NCBI RefSeq assembly: GCF_026932795.1
Contig: NZ_JADPVH010000042.1
Location: 1-35,660, forward strand
Length of the DNA stretch: 35,660 nt
Origin: Paenarthrobacter sp. Z7-10
GTDB lineage: Bacteria > Actinomycetota > Actinomycetes > Actinomycetales > Micrococcaceae
Reading direction: 5' to 3'
The notes under the pieces are model-generated. The model saw only the letters and a program-made list of their open reading frames with translations, did no database searches and was not told where the DNA came from. Numbering within the stretch: the stretch's first letter is position 1; the number at the start of each line of letters is the position of its first letter. The position numbers and the translations under genes are program-made. Shown here piece after piece: positions 25,817 through 34,467 of this stretch.

Positions 25817-27220
25817 ATGAATAACGAAACACCCTTCCTCGCCGAGCCTGTCGGTTTGCCCGGCACCGAGCCCAACGCCGGGCTCCTGTCCGCTTCGGAA
25901 AAGACCATGCCCAATGACCAACTTCGGCCCAATGACGTGCCCGGGATCAGCAAGGACACCCGCCGCCGGGTCATAACCGCCAGCTTCATCGGCAACTTTG
26001 TCGAATGGTTCGACTACGCCGTTTACGGCTACTTGGCCGCCACCATTGCCGGCGCCTTCTTTCCCAACCAGGACAAGCAGACCGCCCTGCTGGCGACCTT
26101 TGCCGTCTTTGCCATCTCCTTCTTCGTTCGTCCGCTGGGCGGCTTTGTTTGGGGCCAGATTGGGGACAAGGTGGGCCGGCGCAACGCCCTGTCGCTGTCC
26201 ATCCTGATCATGTCCGCGGCGACCTTTGCCATCGCCCTGATCCCCGGTTACAACACCATCGGCATCTGGGCGCCGATCCTGCTGCTGGTGGTCCGCGTGG
26301 TGCAGGGCTTCTCGGCTGCGGGAGAATACGCCGGCGCCTCAGCCTTCCTGGTGGAATACGCGCCGGCCAACCGCCGCGGCCTGTATGCCGCCGTCGTCCC
26401 CGCGAGCACCGCAGCCGGACTGCTGTTGGGCTCGCTGTTGGCCGCGGTCCTGTCGATCGTGCTGAGTCCGGAGCAGATGCAGAGCTGGGGCTGGCGGCTG
26501 CCGTTCCTGCTGGCCGCCCCGATGGGCCTGATCGGCCGCTACATCCGGACCAAGCTGGAGGACACGCCGGCCTTCCGCGCCCTCACCGACGAGGACAAGG
26601 CGGTCAAGGCTCCAGTAGCGGCACTGTTCCGCAACCACTGGAGGGCGCTGCTGCTGGCGGTCGGCGCGGTGCTGCTCAACGCCGTCGGCTTCTACGTCAT
26701 CCTCAGCTACATGCCCACTTACCTGACCACCGAGCTGGGATTCGGCGCCACGGAGTCCTTCTTCGCCACCACCATTGCGCTGCTGACGTACATTGGCTTC
26801 ATCTTCCTGACCGGGCTGGCCTCGGACCGGTACGGCCGAAAGAAGGTGCTGCTCACCGCGTCCATTCTCTTCATTCTGCTCACGGTGCCGGCCTTCATGC
26901 TGCTCGATACCGGCAATTTCCTGGTCATTGTGCTGGTCCAGATCCTGCTCGGCGGCATGCTGACGCTCAATGACGGCACACTGCCCAGCTTTTTGGCCGA
27001 GCTCTTCCCAACCCGGGTGCGGTACAGCGGATTTGCGGTCAGCTTCAACCTTTCCAACGCGCTTTTCGGCGGCACGGCCCCCTTCGTGGCCACACTGCTG
27101 ATCGGCATGACACATTCCAAGCTGGCACCGGGCTGGTACCTGATGATTGCAGCCGTCATCTCACTGATCGCGGTGCTTTGCGCCCGTGAGACATCCAAGG
27201 ATCCGCTGCGCGCCCGCTGA
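25817..27220 (+). CDS. MHS-family (metabolite:H+ symporter) MFS transporter, probably for creatine or a related compound
   Basis: A 467-residue major facilitator with 12 predicted membrane segments. It has the MHS hallmarks NFVEWFDYAVYGYLA near the first segment, loop motifs GDKVGRRN and SDRYGRKK, and the VVRVVQGFSAAGEYAGA helix. The family imports osmolytes and organic acids such as betaine, proline, citrate or shikimate. Creatinase follows 127 nt downstream and sarcosine genes lie upstream, so creatine, creatinine or sarcosine is the likely cargo; that is inference. The ATG at 25817 gives a 45-residue hydrophilic N-terminus; a start at 25907 would shorten it. The ribosome site is weak for both. 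Confidence 0.85.
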   Translation: MNNETPFLAEPVGLPGTEPNAGLLSASEKTMPNDQLRPNDVPGISKDTRRRVITASFIGNFVEWFDYAVYGYLAATIAGAFFPNQDKQTALLATFAVFAISFFVRPLGGFVWGQIGDKVGRRNALSLSILIMSAATFAIALIPGYNTIGIWAPILLLVVRVVQGFSAAGEYAGASAFLVEYAPANRRGLYAAVVPASTAAGLLLGSLLAAVLSIVLSPEQMQSWGWRLPFLLAAPMGLIGRYIRTKLEDTPAFRALTDEDKAVKAPVAALFRNHWRALLLAVGAVLLNAVGFYVILSYMPTYLTTELGFGATESFFATTIALLTYIGFIFLTGLASDRYGRKKVLLTASILFILLTVPAFMLLDTGNFLVIVLVQILLGGMLTLNDGTLPSFLAELFPTRVRYSGFAVSFNLSNALFGGTAPFVATLLIGMTHSKLAPGWYLMIAAVISLIAVLCARETSKDPLRAR

Positions 27221-27347
27221 CGCGCCCGCTGGAGAGGACCGGCCAGCGGAGGTCCCCGGCATCTTGGCTTGCCCTCCCCAGCTGCTTCCTCAACACAGAT
27301 TTCCTCCCAACAATTAACCGACTCCATAACCCACAAGGAGAAAACCA

Positions 27348-28616
27348 ATGACCGTCACGTCAACCGCCAACACCGCAACAGGCGCCAGCAGCATCGCCGA
27401 ACTGGAGCGCCTTAAGGTCCTGCACAACGGCGACAAGGTCCAGTTGACCTTCTCCGACACCGAGTTTGAACGCCGTCTCGCCGGGCTGCGCCGGATCATG
27501 GCAGCCAAGGAGCTCGACGCCGTCGTCCTGACCAGCTACCACAGCATCAAGTACTACTCGGACTTCCTGTTCACCTACTTTGGCCGTTCCTACGCCATGG
27601 TGGTCACGGCCGATGACACTGTGACGGTTTCCGCCAACATCGACGCCGGCATGCCGTGGCGCCGCAGCTTTGGCGAGAACATCGTCTACACCGACTGGCG
27701 CCGGGACAACTACATCTTCGGGATTCAGGAAGCCCTGCGCAGCCGCGGGATCAGCCCGCGGCGTTTGGGCGTGGAGGATGACTCGCTGCCGCTGGACAAC
27801 CGGAACAAGATCCAGGCCGCCTTTGCATCCGCCACCTTGGTGGATGTCGCGCAGGACGCGATGCGCCAGCGGATGATCAAATCCGCGGAGGAGATCGAGG
27901 TCATCAAGCACGGCGCCCGGATCGGCGACCTGGGCGGGGAGGCCATCCGCAATGCGATTACGGCTGGCATCAGCGAGTATGAGGTGGCCCTGATCGGCAC
28001 CGAAGCTATGGTGCACGAGATTGCACGCACCTTCCCGAACAGTGAAATCCGCGACACCTGGGTCTGGTTCCAGTCCGGCATCAACACCGACGGCGCCCAC
28101 AACTGGGCCACCACCCGCAAGATCCAGGAACACGACATCCTGTCGCTGAACTGCTTTCCGATGACCTCCGGCTACTACACAGCGCTGGAGCGGACCCTGT
28201 TCTACGGCGAACCTGATGCCCGCTCGCTGGAGCTGTGGAACATCAACGTCGAGGTGTACCGGCGCGGTCTGGAGCTGATCAAGCCCGGAGCGGTTTGTAA
28301 GGACATCGCCGCCGAGCTGAACGAGATCTACGTCGGTCACGGTCTGCTGGCCAACCGCACCTTCGGTTACGGGCATTCGTTCGGGGTGCTCAGCCACTAC
28401 TACGGCCGCGAGGCCGGGCTGGAACTGCGTGAGGACATCGACACGGTTCTGGAGCCGGGCATGGTGGTGTCGATGGAACCGATGATTACGGTCCTGGATG
28501 GCCAGCCGGGTGCCGGCGGATACCGCGAGCACGACATTCTGGTGGTCGGCGAGACAGGCGCAGAGAACATCACCAAGTTCCCGTTCGGGCCGGAGGACAA
28601 CATCATCGGCGCGTAA
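27348..28616 (+). CDS. Creatinase (creatine amidinohydrolase)
   Basis: Hydrolyses creatine to sarcosine and urea. The 422-residue protein has the N-terminal creatinase domain and the C-terminal pita-bread fold of the M24 family, without the peptidase metal ligands. The catalytic His251 lies in GINTDGAHNW, and Glu281 (YTALERTLF) and Glu377 (SMEPM) correspond to the substrate-binding His232, Glu262 and Glu358 of the Pseudomonas putida enzyme with a constant offset of 19. The C-terminal stretches GYGHSFGVL, YYGREAG and GAGGYREHDIL are near-identical to my memory of known creatinases. AAGGAG lies 7 nt before the ATG. Its product sarcosine feeds the divergent sox operon; urea handling genes are not in the window. 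Confidence 0.93.
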   Translation: MTVTSTANTATGASSIAELERLKVLHNGDKVQLTFSDTEFERRLAGLRRIMAAKELDAVVLTSYHSIKYYSDFLFTYFGRSYAMVVTADDTVTVSANIDAGMPWRRSFGENIVYTDWRRDNYIFGIQEALRSRGISPRRLGVEDDSLPLDNRNKIQAAFASATLVDVAQDAMRQRMIKSAEEIEVIKHGARIGDLGGEAIRNAITAGISEYEVALIGTEAMVHEIARTFPNSEIRDTWVWFQSGINTDGAHNWATTRKIQEHDILSLNCFPMTSGYYTALERTLFYGEPDARSLELWNINVEVYRRGLELIKPGAVCKDIAAELNEIYVGHGLLANRTFGYGHSFGVLSHYYGREAGLELREDIDTVLEPGMVVSMEPMITVLDGQPGAGGYREHDILVVGETGAENITKFPFGPEDNIIGA

Positions 28617-28748
28617 TAGTCCGTATCCAGCCCGCCTTGAGGACCGCCCACTCAGCGGCCAGCTTGAGGGGACCGCGGCTTACGCCCCGCCTCGGCGGGC
28701 GGCGCTCCCCGGACGCTCCGATCGCTGTGGGAGAGGCCAAGCCTGGGC

Positions 28749-28783
28749 AAATGCGGCGCCACCACATCGGTGGCGCCGCATTT
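28749..28783 (+). terminator. Strong hairpin after creatinase, upstream of the IclR gene
   Basis: A perfect 15-bp stem (28749-28763 and 28769-28783) with loop ACATC. Only three T residues close the stem, so it is a moderate intrinsic terminator. It lies 32 nt before the IclR start, so it may end the creatinase transcript or attenuate read-through into the regulator. Confidence 0.7.
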
Positions 28784-28814
28784 CGCTCCGCAATAGGCAA
28801 AGATGGAGATCACC

Positions 28815-29642
28815 ATGACATCGGCACAGACACATGACTCAAGCACCAACGGCGAGGGCCGAGGCACCTCCGTCGTCGTCAACGCGATAGCGGTGCTGCG
28901 CACCTTTTCGGTAGCCGAACCCCTGCTTGGCGTCACCGAGATTGCCTCCCGGATCGGGCTGCACAAGAGCACGGTCTCGCGCATCCTCGCCACCCTGGAG
29001 GGTGAAGACCTGGTCGAACGTGACCCGGACACCCGGCGGTTCAAGCTGGGCCTGGGTCTGATCGCCGTGGCCGGGCCGCTCTTGGCAGACCTGGACGAAC
29101 GCCGCGTGGCCTATCCGGTGCTGCGTGAACTGACCGAGCGCACCGGCGAGACGAGTGCCCTGATGGTGTGGAACGGCGTCGAATCGATGTGCGTGGAGCA
29201 AATCGCCAGCCCCCAACAGGTCAAGCACACGGCGCCGTTGGGCACGCGGTACAACGATGCCCTGAGCTCCTCGGTGCAGATCTTCCTGGCCGCAGAGGAC
29301 TCCGAGCGGGTCACGTCTTTACTGCGCAGCGGCACCATTGTCTATCCGGGGATGGACGACGACGGGCTCGCCGCCTACCTGCATCGGCTCAGCGATGTGC
29401 AGGCCCGCGGTTACGCGACCAACTACGGCGAGACATCGATGGACGAGGTTGGCGTCGCGGCGCCCGTATATGACCATCGGGGCGACGTCGTGGCTTCCGT
29501 CCTTATTCCCGCACCACGGTTCCGGGTTTCAGCGGAAACTTTGCAGTCACTGGGCGAAGCCTGCGCCGCGGCCGCACGTCGCGTCACCGGGCGACTGGGC
29601 GGAAGTGTTCCTGCACTGCGAGCAGAACGCTATGATGGCTGA
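28815..29642 (+). CDS. IclR-family transcriptional regulator
   Basis: A 275-residue regulator with a winged helix-turn-helix at about 18-80 (TEIASRIGLHKSTVSRILATLE) and a C-terminal IclR effector domain (about 95-262). I choose the ATG at 28815 because GGAG lies 6 nt upstream; an in-frame ATG at 28803 is part of that site region. It follows creatinase and is a candidate regulator of the transporter-creatinase genes, whose promoter carries paired inverted repeats. Its 3' end overlaps that of the convergent VOC gene by 13 nt. Confidence 0.92.
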   Translation: MTSAQTHDSSTNGEGRGTSVVVNAIAVLRTFSVAEPLLGVTEIASRIGLHKSTVSRILATLEGEDLVERDPDTRRFKLGLGLIAVAGPLLADLDERRVAYPVLRELTERTGETSALMVWNGVESMCVEQIASPQQVKHTAPLGTRYNDALSSSVQIFLAAEDSERVTSLLRSGTIVYPGMDDDGLAAYLHRLSDVQARGYATNYGETSMDEVGVAAPVYDHRGDVVASVLIPAPRFRVSAETLQSLGEACAAAARRVTGRLGGSVPALRAERYDG

Positions 29643-29992
29643 CCTTCGGCCTGATCTCTGGGCCGCCAAACACCGAACCGGTTTCCGTGCGGGTCGATCA
29701 GATGGGCGAACTCGATGGCCGGGTTGGTGGTGAGGGGAAGGGCAACTGTTGCCCCGAGACTCTCCGCCTTCCGCACAGCCTCCGCCACGTCGTCAACGTG
29801 CACATAAAAGATGGCCCAGTTCCCGCCGCCCACGGCAGAGGTATCCCAGAGGCCGCCCGCTGTTCCATTCACCGTCGAATACGCCCCCGGGGATGGTGGA
29901 CCGACCTCCCAGTCGAAGAGCTGTCCGTAGAAGGCTTTGCTTACTTCCGGGTCGGGTGAGCCGACTTCGAAGTAGTCAACATGAGTGGCCAT
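29630..29992 (-). CDS. VOC-family (glyoxalase/bleomycin-resistance fold) protein
   Basis: A 120-residue single VOC domain protein starting MATHVDYFEVGSPDPEVSKAFYGQLFDWEV, with IDPHGNRFGVWRP near the end. The fold supports isomerases, dioxygenases and binding proteins; this short form is common in actinobacteria and mostly uncharacterised. The ATG at 29992 gives the usual start. Its gene convergently overlaps iclR by 13 nt and is 32 nt downstream of the LOG-family gene on the same strand. Confidence 0.85.
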   Translation of the reverse strand: MATHVDYFEVGSPDPEVSKAFYGQLFDWEVGPPSPGAYSTVNGTAGGLWDTSAVGGGNWAIFYVHVDDVAEAVRKAESLGATVALPLTTNPAIEFAHLIDPHGNRFGVWRPRDQAEGQPS

Positions 29993-30024
29993 GCCTGCGA
30001 AGGTACGCCCCGGCGGCCAAGCCG

Positions 30025-31170
30025 TCAACCGTTCGCCACGCGGCCACCGGCAAGCACCTCCACTGCTTCCTCCACGGTTTCGACACAGTGGATGTGCTCC
30101 GCCATGGCACGGCCGGCGGCGAGGCGCTGCAGCAGGTCCCAGACCGGCAGATCCTGCTGCCAATGCCGCAGCCCCACCAGGATGATCGGCGCGACGGCTT
30201 CCGGCGCCGCGTAATAATTCTCGCAGGCGTCCTGGAAGATTTCCTGGACCGTTCCGGCGGCTCCGGGCAGGAAGATGATGCCGCCGTCGCAGCGGGCCAG
30301 CAGAACCGCCTCCCGAATCGAGTTGGCAAAGTACTTGGCGATGTGCGTGGCGAAAACGTTGGGTGGCTCATGACCGTAGAACCAGGTGGGGATGCCCAGG
30401 CTTGCCGTTCCATTGGGATATCGGTCGACGACGGCGGTGGCGGCCCGCGCCCAGGCCGAGATGGACGGTCGGAAACCGGGAACCGCCGCCAACTCCGCGA
30501 GCGCGCCCGCGACAGCGCCGTCGTCGTGCGCGGCGAGATAGGCACCCAGATTCGCCGCCTCCATGGCGCCTGGACCACCGCCGGTGGCCACCAGGAATCC
30601 GCGGCGGGCCAGCAGCTGGCCAAGGTGAGCGGCGTTTGCGTATTCGCGGCTGCCGCGCGGGAGGGCGTGCCCACCCATCACGCCGACCATCCTGCGTCCG
30701 GACAGGTCGCCGTACTTGAGCGCTGCGTCCAGGGCGTCGCCGATGGCATGATCGTGCATAGCGGTGGCCAGGGTGGCGTCGAGGCTGCGCCCGGTGGGCG
30801 ACTGCAGGCTCCACTGGTAAATCCGGGCATCCGGCGTCTGTTCGTAGGTGGAGCCCTCCACGCCGGCATACAATTCAGCGCCGGTGTACAGGTGGCCGCG
30901 GTAGGCGTTGAAGGGGATGCCCGGCAGGTGCGGGAAGATCAGGGCACCCCGGCTGCGGAGGTCTTCCTCCAAACCGGGGTCGAAGTCACAGCCGAGGAAA
31001 ACCGAGCCCTCGGCGGCCAGCTCCCGCAGCGATGCATCGCGCCCACGCAGGTCAAGGGACTGCAGGTGCCAGCCAGCCATGGCGGATGCGCCGGCAGCCA
31101 CCAGTTCATCGAAACGGGCCAGGTCCTCGATCTCCACACTGCGCGGCTTCGGTGCTGCAGGCGTGTTCAT
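30025..31170 (-). CDS. LOG-family Rossmann protein (nucleotide 5'-monophosphate nucleosidase-like)
   Basis: A 381-residue protein with the lysine decarboxylase-like/LOG fold. The substrate-binding glycine motif GGGPGAMEAAN is at 197-207 and the second signature LPGAAGTVQE at 301-310, where most members read PGGxGTxxE. Size and N-terminal extension are closer to the long PpnN/YgdH type than to short cytokinin-activating LOG enzymes. PpnN-type enzymes cleave nucleoside monophosphates to base and ribose-5-phosphate. The Gly to Ala change in the second motif deserves a check. The ATG is 1 nt after the stop of a truncated SRPBCC frame, whose 3' end must supply its ribosome site. Confidence 0.8.
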   Translation of the reverse strand: MNTPAAPKPRSVEIEDLARFDELVAAGASAMAGWHLQSLDLRGRDASLRELAAEGSVFLGCDFDPGLEEDLRSRGALIFPHLPGIPFNAYRGHLYTGAELYAGVEGSTYEQTPDARIYQWSLQSPTGRSLDATLATAMHDHAIGDALDAALKYGDLSGRRMVGVMGGHALPRGSREYANAAHLGQLLARRGFLVATGGGPGAMEAANLGAYLAAHDDGAVAGALAELAAVPGFRPSISAWARAATAVVDRYPNGTASLGIPTWFYGHEPPNVFATHIAKYFANSIREAVLLARCDGGIIFLPGAAGTVQEIFQDACENYYAAPEAVAPIILVGLRHWQQDLPVWDLLQRLAAGRAMAEHIHCVETVEEAVEVLAGGRVANG

Positions 31171-31171
31171 C

Positions 31172-31399
31172 TCAGCAGGGGCGCTTCGGACACACGGTTT
31201 TATAGCCCACTCCGATTTTCATCTCCATGCCAAACTTTGCGCCCAAGCTCAGCCGCTCGGGGCCGTTGGGCTGCGCCCGGCGCACCGTGCCGGAGCCGTC
31301 GATGACCCCGTGCATGGCCGGGGAGGCCAGCAGCTCGAAGATCCGTTGGGGCGGGGCGGCAATCACGCGCTGGCGCGAAATCAGGTAGGGGCTGCTCAT
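31172..31399 (-). pseudogene. Truncated SRPBCC-family protein remnant
   Basis: A 75-residue frame begins like an SRPBCC (START-like) protein: SSPYLISRQRVIAAPPQRIFELLASPAMHGVIDGSGTV and so on (landmark, residues 2-39), with GPERLSLGAKFGMEM following. Proteins of this family are usually about 140-160 residues. Here the match ends after GVGYKT and a short unrelated tail VCPKRPC precedes the stop, directly against the LOG gene start (stop and ATG 1 nt apart). A deletion that removed the C-terminal half and joined the frame to the LOG gene is the simplest explanation. It may be translated but should not fold normally. Confidence 0.65.
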
Positions 31400-31515
31400 T
31401 CCGCCAGCTTACGGTGCACCGGGCACGGACAGCGGAACGGGACCGAGCCACCCACCGCGCTGTTGCGCTGCCCCGGCAAGGCGTTGGGCCTTAACTGTCC
31501 CTAACAATCCACCCA

Positions 31516-31543
31516 TTGACCGATGGCGGCGGCCTGTTATGAT
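31516..31543 (+). promoter_or_regulatory. Promoter of the GntR-iolB unit
   Basis: TTGACC (31516-31521), 16 nt, then TATGAT (31538-31543); both hexamers match consensus at five of six bases. The expected start is near 31550, leaving a leader of about 90 nt before the GTG of the GntR gene. Confidence 0.65.
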
Positions 31544-31552
31544 CAACTGCAA

Positions 31553-31566
31553 AGGATGTATGTCCT
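31553..31566. promoter_or_regulatory. Candidate operator at the GntR-iolB start site
   Basis: AGGA-TGTATG-TCCT, a short inverted repeat placed at or just after the predicted +1. Autoregulation by the downstream GntR protein is the simplest idea. Confidence 0.4.
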
Positions 31567-31642
31567 ATCAAGCGAACATAGCGTCTCGATAAGCGGACGG
31601 CTGGCACATCTCAACTGCCCGTTCAGGACAAGGGAGTGCCCT

Positions 31643-32383
31643 GTGGGGATCCGGCTCAATCTAAGCATCGACCGCTCCTCCCCCGTACCGCTGTATCACC
31701 AGATAGTGCAGGGCATCGAGGCCGCGATCCACAGCGGAATACTCGAACCCGGAAGTCGGCTGGACAACGAGATCGATCTGGCCGCCCAGCTCAACCTCTC
31801 CCGCCCGACCATGCGCAAAGCCATGGATGAACTCGTCCGCGCCGGACTGCTGGTACGCAAGCGCGGCGTAGGCACCCAAGTGGTCTCCAGCCAGGTCCGG
31901 CGGCCGCTGGAGCTGTCCAGTCTGTTCGACGATTTGAGCCGAAGCGGCAGCAAACCCACCACTGAGGTCCTGAGCTTTTCCCATATCGAGGCGGACGAAG
32001 CCACTCGAAAAGCCCTTCAGCTTCCCCCGGGCACCGAGGTCTACCACTTCACCCGGCTTCGGAAGGTCGCCGGAAAGCCGCTTGCCCTGATGGAAAACTG
32101 GGTGCGCGACGACATCACCGCGATCGACGAAGGCGCGCTCCGCAGCCAGGGGCTGTACGGCATTCTTCGCGCCGGCGGCGTCAACTTCCGACTGGCATCA
32201 CAGCGCATCGGGGCCATGATCGCCAACGACTACCAGGCCCCACTGCTGGACACCGGAGTGGGATCTGCCCTCGTCACCATGGAACGCACCGCGGTGGATG
32301 ACACCGGTCGGTTGGTGGAGACTGGCCACCATGCCTATCGGGCAGACTCCTACAGTTTTGAAATGACGCTGGTTCAACGCTGA
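31643..32383 (+). CDS. GntR-family transcriptional regulator (HutC/UTRA type), probable inositol regulator
   Basis: A 246-residue regulator with an N-terminal GntR winged helix (about 12-80, including EIDLAAQLNLSRPTMRKAMDELVRAGLL) and a C-terminal UTRA effector domain (about 100-240). The GTG at 31643 has GGGAG 7 nt upstream and gives the normal family start. iolB follows 32 nt later on the same strand, so the two are co-transcribed. It likely represses the inositol genes and responds to inositol or a breakdown product, as in other actinobacteria; the effector is inferred. Confidence 0.9.
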   Translation: MGIRLNLSIDRSSPVPLYHQIVQGIEAAIHSGILEPGSRLDNEIDLAAQLNLSRPTMRKAMDELVRAGLLVRKRGVGTQVVSSQVRRPLELSSLFDDLSRSGSKPTTEVLSFSHIEADEATRKALQLPPGTEVYHFTRLRKVAGKPLALMENWVRDDITAIDEGALRSQGLYGILRAGGVNFRLASQRIGAMIANDYQAPLLDTGVGSALVTMERTAVDDTGRLVETGHHAYRADSYSFEMTLVQR

Positions 32384-32415
32384 GAAAGCGGCGCCGCGAA
32401 AAAGGACGGGATCAG

Positions 32416-33309
32416 ATGGCAGACTGGGTATATCCGCTTGGCACGGCGGCCGAAGGAGACTGGGACATCTCCCTTGGCACAGCGGATTCCATCTCGAAGT
32501 TGGCGGGCTGGGTGCACACTGGGCTCAAGGTGGCCACGCTGCCAGCGGGCGCCTCGGTTCAGCTTCCCGCTGCCGCCGAAGAGCGGATCGTGATACCGCT
32601 GAGCGGGTCCTGCACCGTCACGGTGAACGGGGCGCGGTACCCGTTAGCGGGCCGTCCCTCCGTGTTCAGCGGCCCCACCGACGTGCTGTACTCCGGTATC
32701 GACAGTACGGTGGAAATCACCTCCGACGACGGCGGCCGCATCGCCATTGCGACGGCACCGGCCCGCAATTCCTATCCGACCCGGCTAATCACAGCGGCGG
32801 AAACCCCAGTTGAACTTCGCGGCGCCGGAAACTGCTCCCGCCAGGTGCACAATTTCGGAACTCCGGCGGTTCTGGAGGCGGACCGGTTCATTGTCTGCGA
32901 GGTCCTCACCCCGGCCGGCAACTGGTCCTCGTACCCTCCGCACAAGCACGATGAGGAGAAGGACGGCGAGACATCGCTCGAGGAGATCTACTACTTCGAG
33001 ACTGCGGTGGCGGCCGGATCCAGCGCCCCTGACGACGCCGACGCGATCGGCTTCCAACGAGTTTACGCTTCGGATTGGCGTCCCATCGACGTCGCCGCCG
33101 AGGTCCGCACCGGCGACGTCGTGCTGGTCCCCTACGGCTGGCATGGCCCGGCGATGGCGGCACCGGGTTACGATCTCTACTACCTCAATGTGATGGCCGG
33201 TCCCGGTCCGGTCCGCGAGTGGCTGATCAGCGATGACCCGCACCACGGCTGGGTGCGGCAGAGCTGGGAGGGTCAGGAACCGGATCCGCGGCTGCCCTTC
33301 GGTGGCTAG
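32416..33309 (+). CDS. iolB: 5-deoxy-glucuronate isomerase
   Basis: IolB isomerises 5-deoxy-D-glucuronate to 2-deoxy-5-keto-D-gluconate in myo-inositol catabolism. The 297-residue bicupin has the metal-binding segment PPHKHDEEKDGETSLEEIYYF at residues 174-194, with His176, His178 and Glu190. GGACGGG lies 5 nt before the ATG. The gene converges with iolG across 65 bp. Confidence 0.95.
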   Translation: MADWVYPLGTAAEGDWDISLGTADSISKLAGWVHTGLKVATLPAGASVQLPAAAEERIVIPLSGSCTVTVNGARYPLAGRPSVFSGPTDVLYSGIDSTVEITSDDGGRIAIATAPARNSYPTRLITAAETPVELRGAGNCSRQVHNFGTPAVLEADRFIVCEVLTPAGNWSSYPPHKHDEEKDGETSLEEIYYFETAVAAGSSAPDDADAIGFQRVYASDWRPIDVAAEVRTGDVVLVPYGWHGPAMAAPGYDLYYLNVMAGPGPVREWLISDDPHHGWVRQSWEGQEPDPRLPFGG

Positions 33310-33374
33310 GCTGAGCCTGCACCGTTCTTTATGGACTGCAGCCCGTGTCAGGCAAGCGGTGACTGGTCGGCAGT

Positions 33375-34388
33375 TCAGCTGTAAAGGAACGGTTTCGGGT
33401 TGAGCGCCACGGCCACCTTGTCACCATTCTTCTGTGCCTTAACTCCCGCTTCGCAGCAGGCCGCCGTGGCGTATCCGTCCCAGGCGGAGGGGCCGCCAAG
33501 GTTGCCCTGAGCGGCGGCATCCACCCAGGCCTGGACTTCGACATCGTAGGCGGCTTCGAAACGCTCCTCGAAGCCGGGGGGAATTGTCCCGCCCCAGCGC
33601 CCTGCCGTGCGGACATAGGGTCCGTTGTCACCGCCGATGTTAACCACGCCCTGTTCGAAGACCGCCTGGGTGGCTACCTCGTAGCCGAACTGCGCGTTGA
33701 CAAAGATTTCGACGTCGGCCAGGACGCCGGATTCAGTTTCGATGAGCACGTGCTGCGGGTCGTGCTGGCCGTTCGAAGCATTCTTGGTGGCCTTTCCGAG
33801 CCGCACTTGGACGGAGGTGATCTCCGCACCGACCAGGAACCTGATGATATCGAATTCGTGCACCACTGAGTCGGTGATGAGCATTTCATTCGTAAAGCCG
33901 GGCGGGGTGTCCGGGTTGCGGTGCACGCAATGCAACATCAACATTCCGCCCAGACTCTCCCCGCGGATGATCTCCCCCAGCGCAGCGTAATCGGCGTCGA
34001 ACCGGCGCATGAACCCAACTTGGACCCGCTTGCGGCCCAGTTCTGCTTCCGCCTGGACGATTCGCCAAGATGAGGCGGCATCGGTAGTGAGCGGCTTCTC
34101 GCAGAGGACGGGGATATCCTTGGCGATGGCGGCCAGCAGGATGTCCTCGTGCAGGAAGCCTGGGGTGGCGATCAGGACGGCGTTCACGTCCCCGTTATCG
34201 AGAGCCTCACGGGCGTCGGACAATGCCACTGCCCCTGGGATACCGGCGATGGCGGCCTGGGCACGCTGCATGTCGACGTCGACGACGGCTGCCACCTCGG
34301 CGCCGTGAATCCGGGTGCTCAGGCGCTTGATATGGTCCGCGCCCATCCGGCCGGCACCGATAACTGCTACACGCAAGGTTTCAGACAT
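33375..34388 (-). CDS. iolG: Inositol 2-dehydrogenase (Gfo/Idh/MocA family)
   Basis: Oxidises myo-inositol to scyllo-inosose with NAD+. The 337-residue protein has the N-terminal Rossmann motif GAGRMG at 11-16, the CEKPL signature with Lys98, and the catalytic Asp173/His177 pair in ITDSVVHEFD. Gfo/Idh/MocA enzymes vary in substrate, so scyllo-inositol or another polyol is possible, but the neighbours (iolB, IolE/H-like, mmsA) support inositol. It lies 79 nt after the TIM-barrel gene on the same strand; a 6-bp hairpin (34432-34445) lies in the gap. Confidence 0.88.
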   Translation of the reverse strand: MSETLRVAVIGAGRMGADHIKRLSTRIHGAEVAAVVDVDMQRAQAAIAGIPGAVALSDAREALDNGDVNAVLIATPGFLHEDILLAAIAKDIPVLCEKPLTTDAASSWRIVQAEAELGRKRVQVGFMRRFDADYAALGEIIRGESLGGMLMLHCVHRNPDTPPGFTNEMLITDSVVHEFDIIRFLVGAEITSVQVRLGKATKNASNGQHDPQHVLIETESGVLADVEIFVNAQFGYEVATQAVFEQGVVNIGGDNGPYVRTAGRWGGTIPPGFEERFEAAYDVEVQAWVDAAAQGNLGGPSAWDGYATAACCEAGVKAQKNGDKVAVALNPKPFLYS

Positions 34389-34467
34389 TACTTCTGCTTT
34401 CTGGATGAAGGGACTTACTCAGAGGCGCCAGCGGTTCCTGAACCGGGGTGGAGGTTATGCCGCCCGG

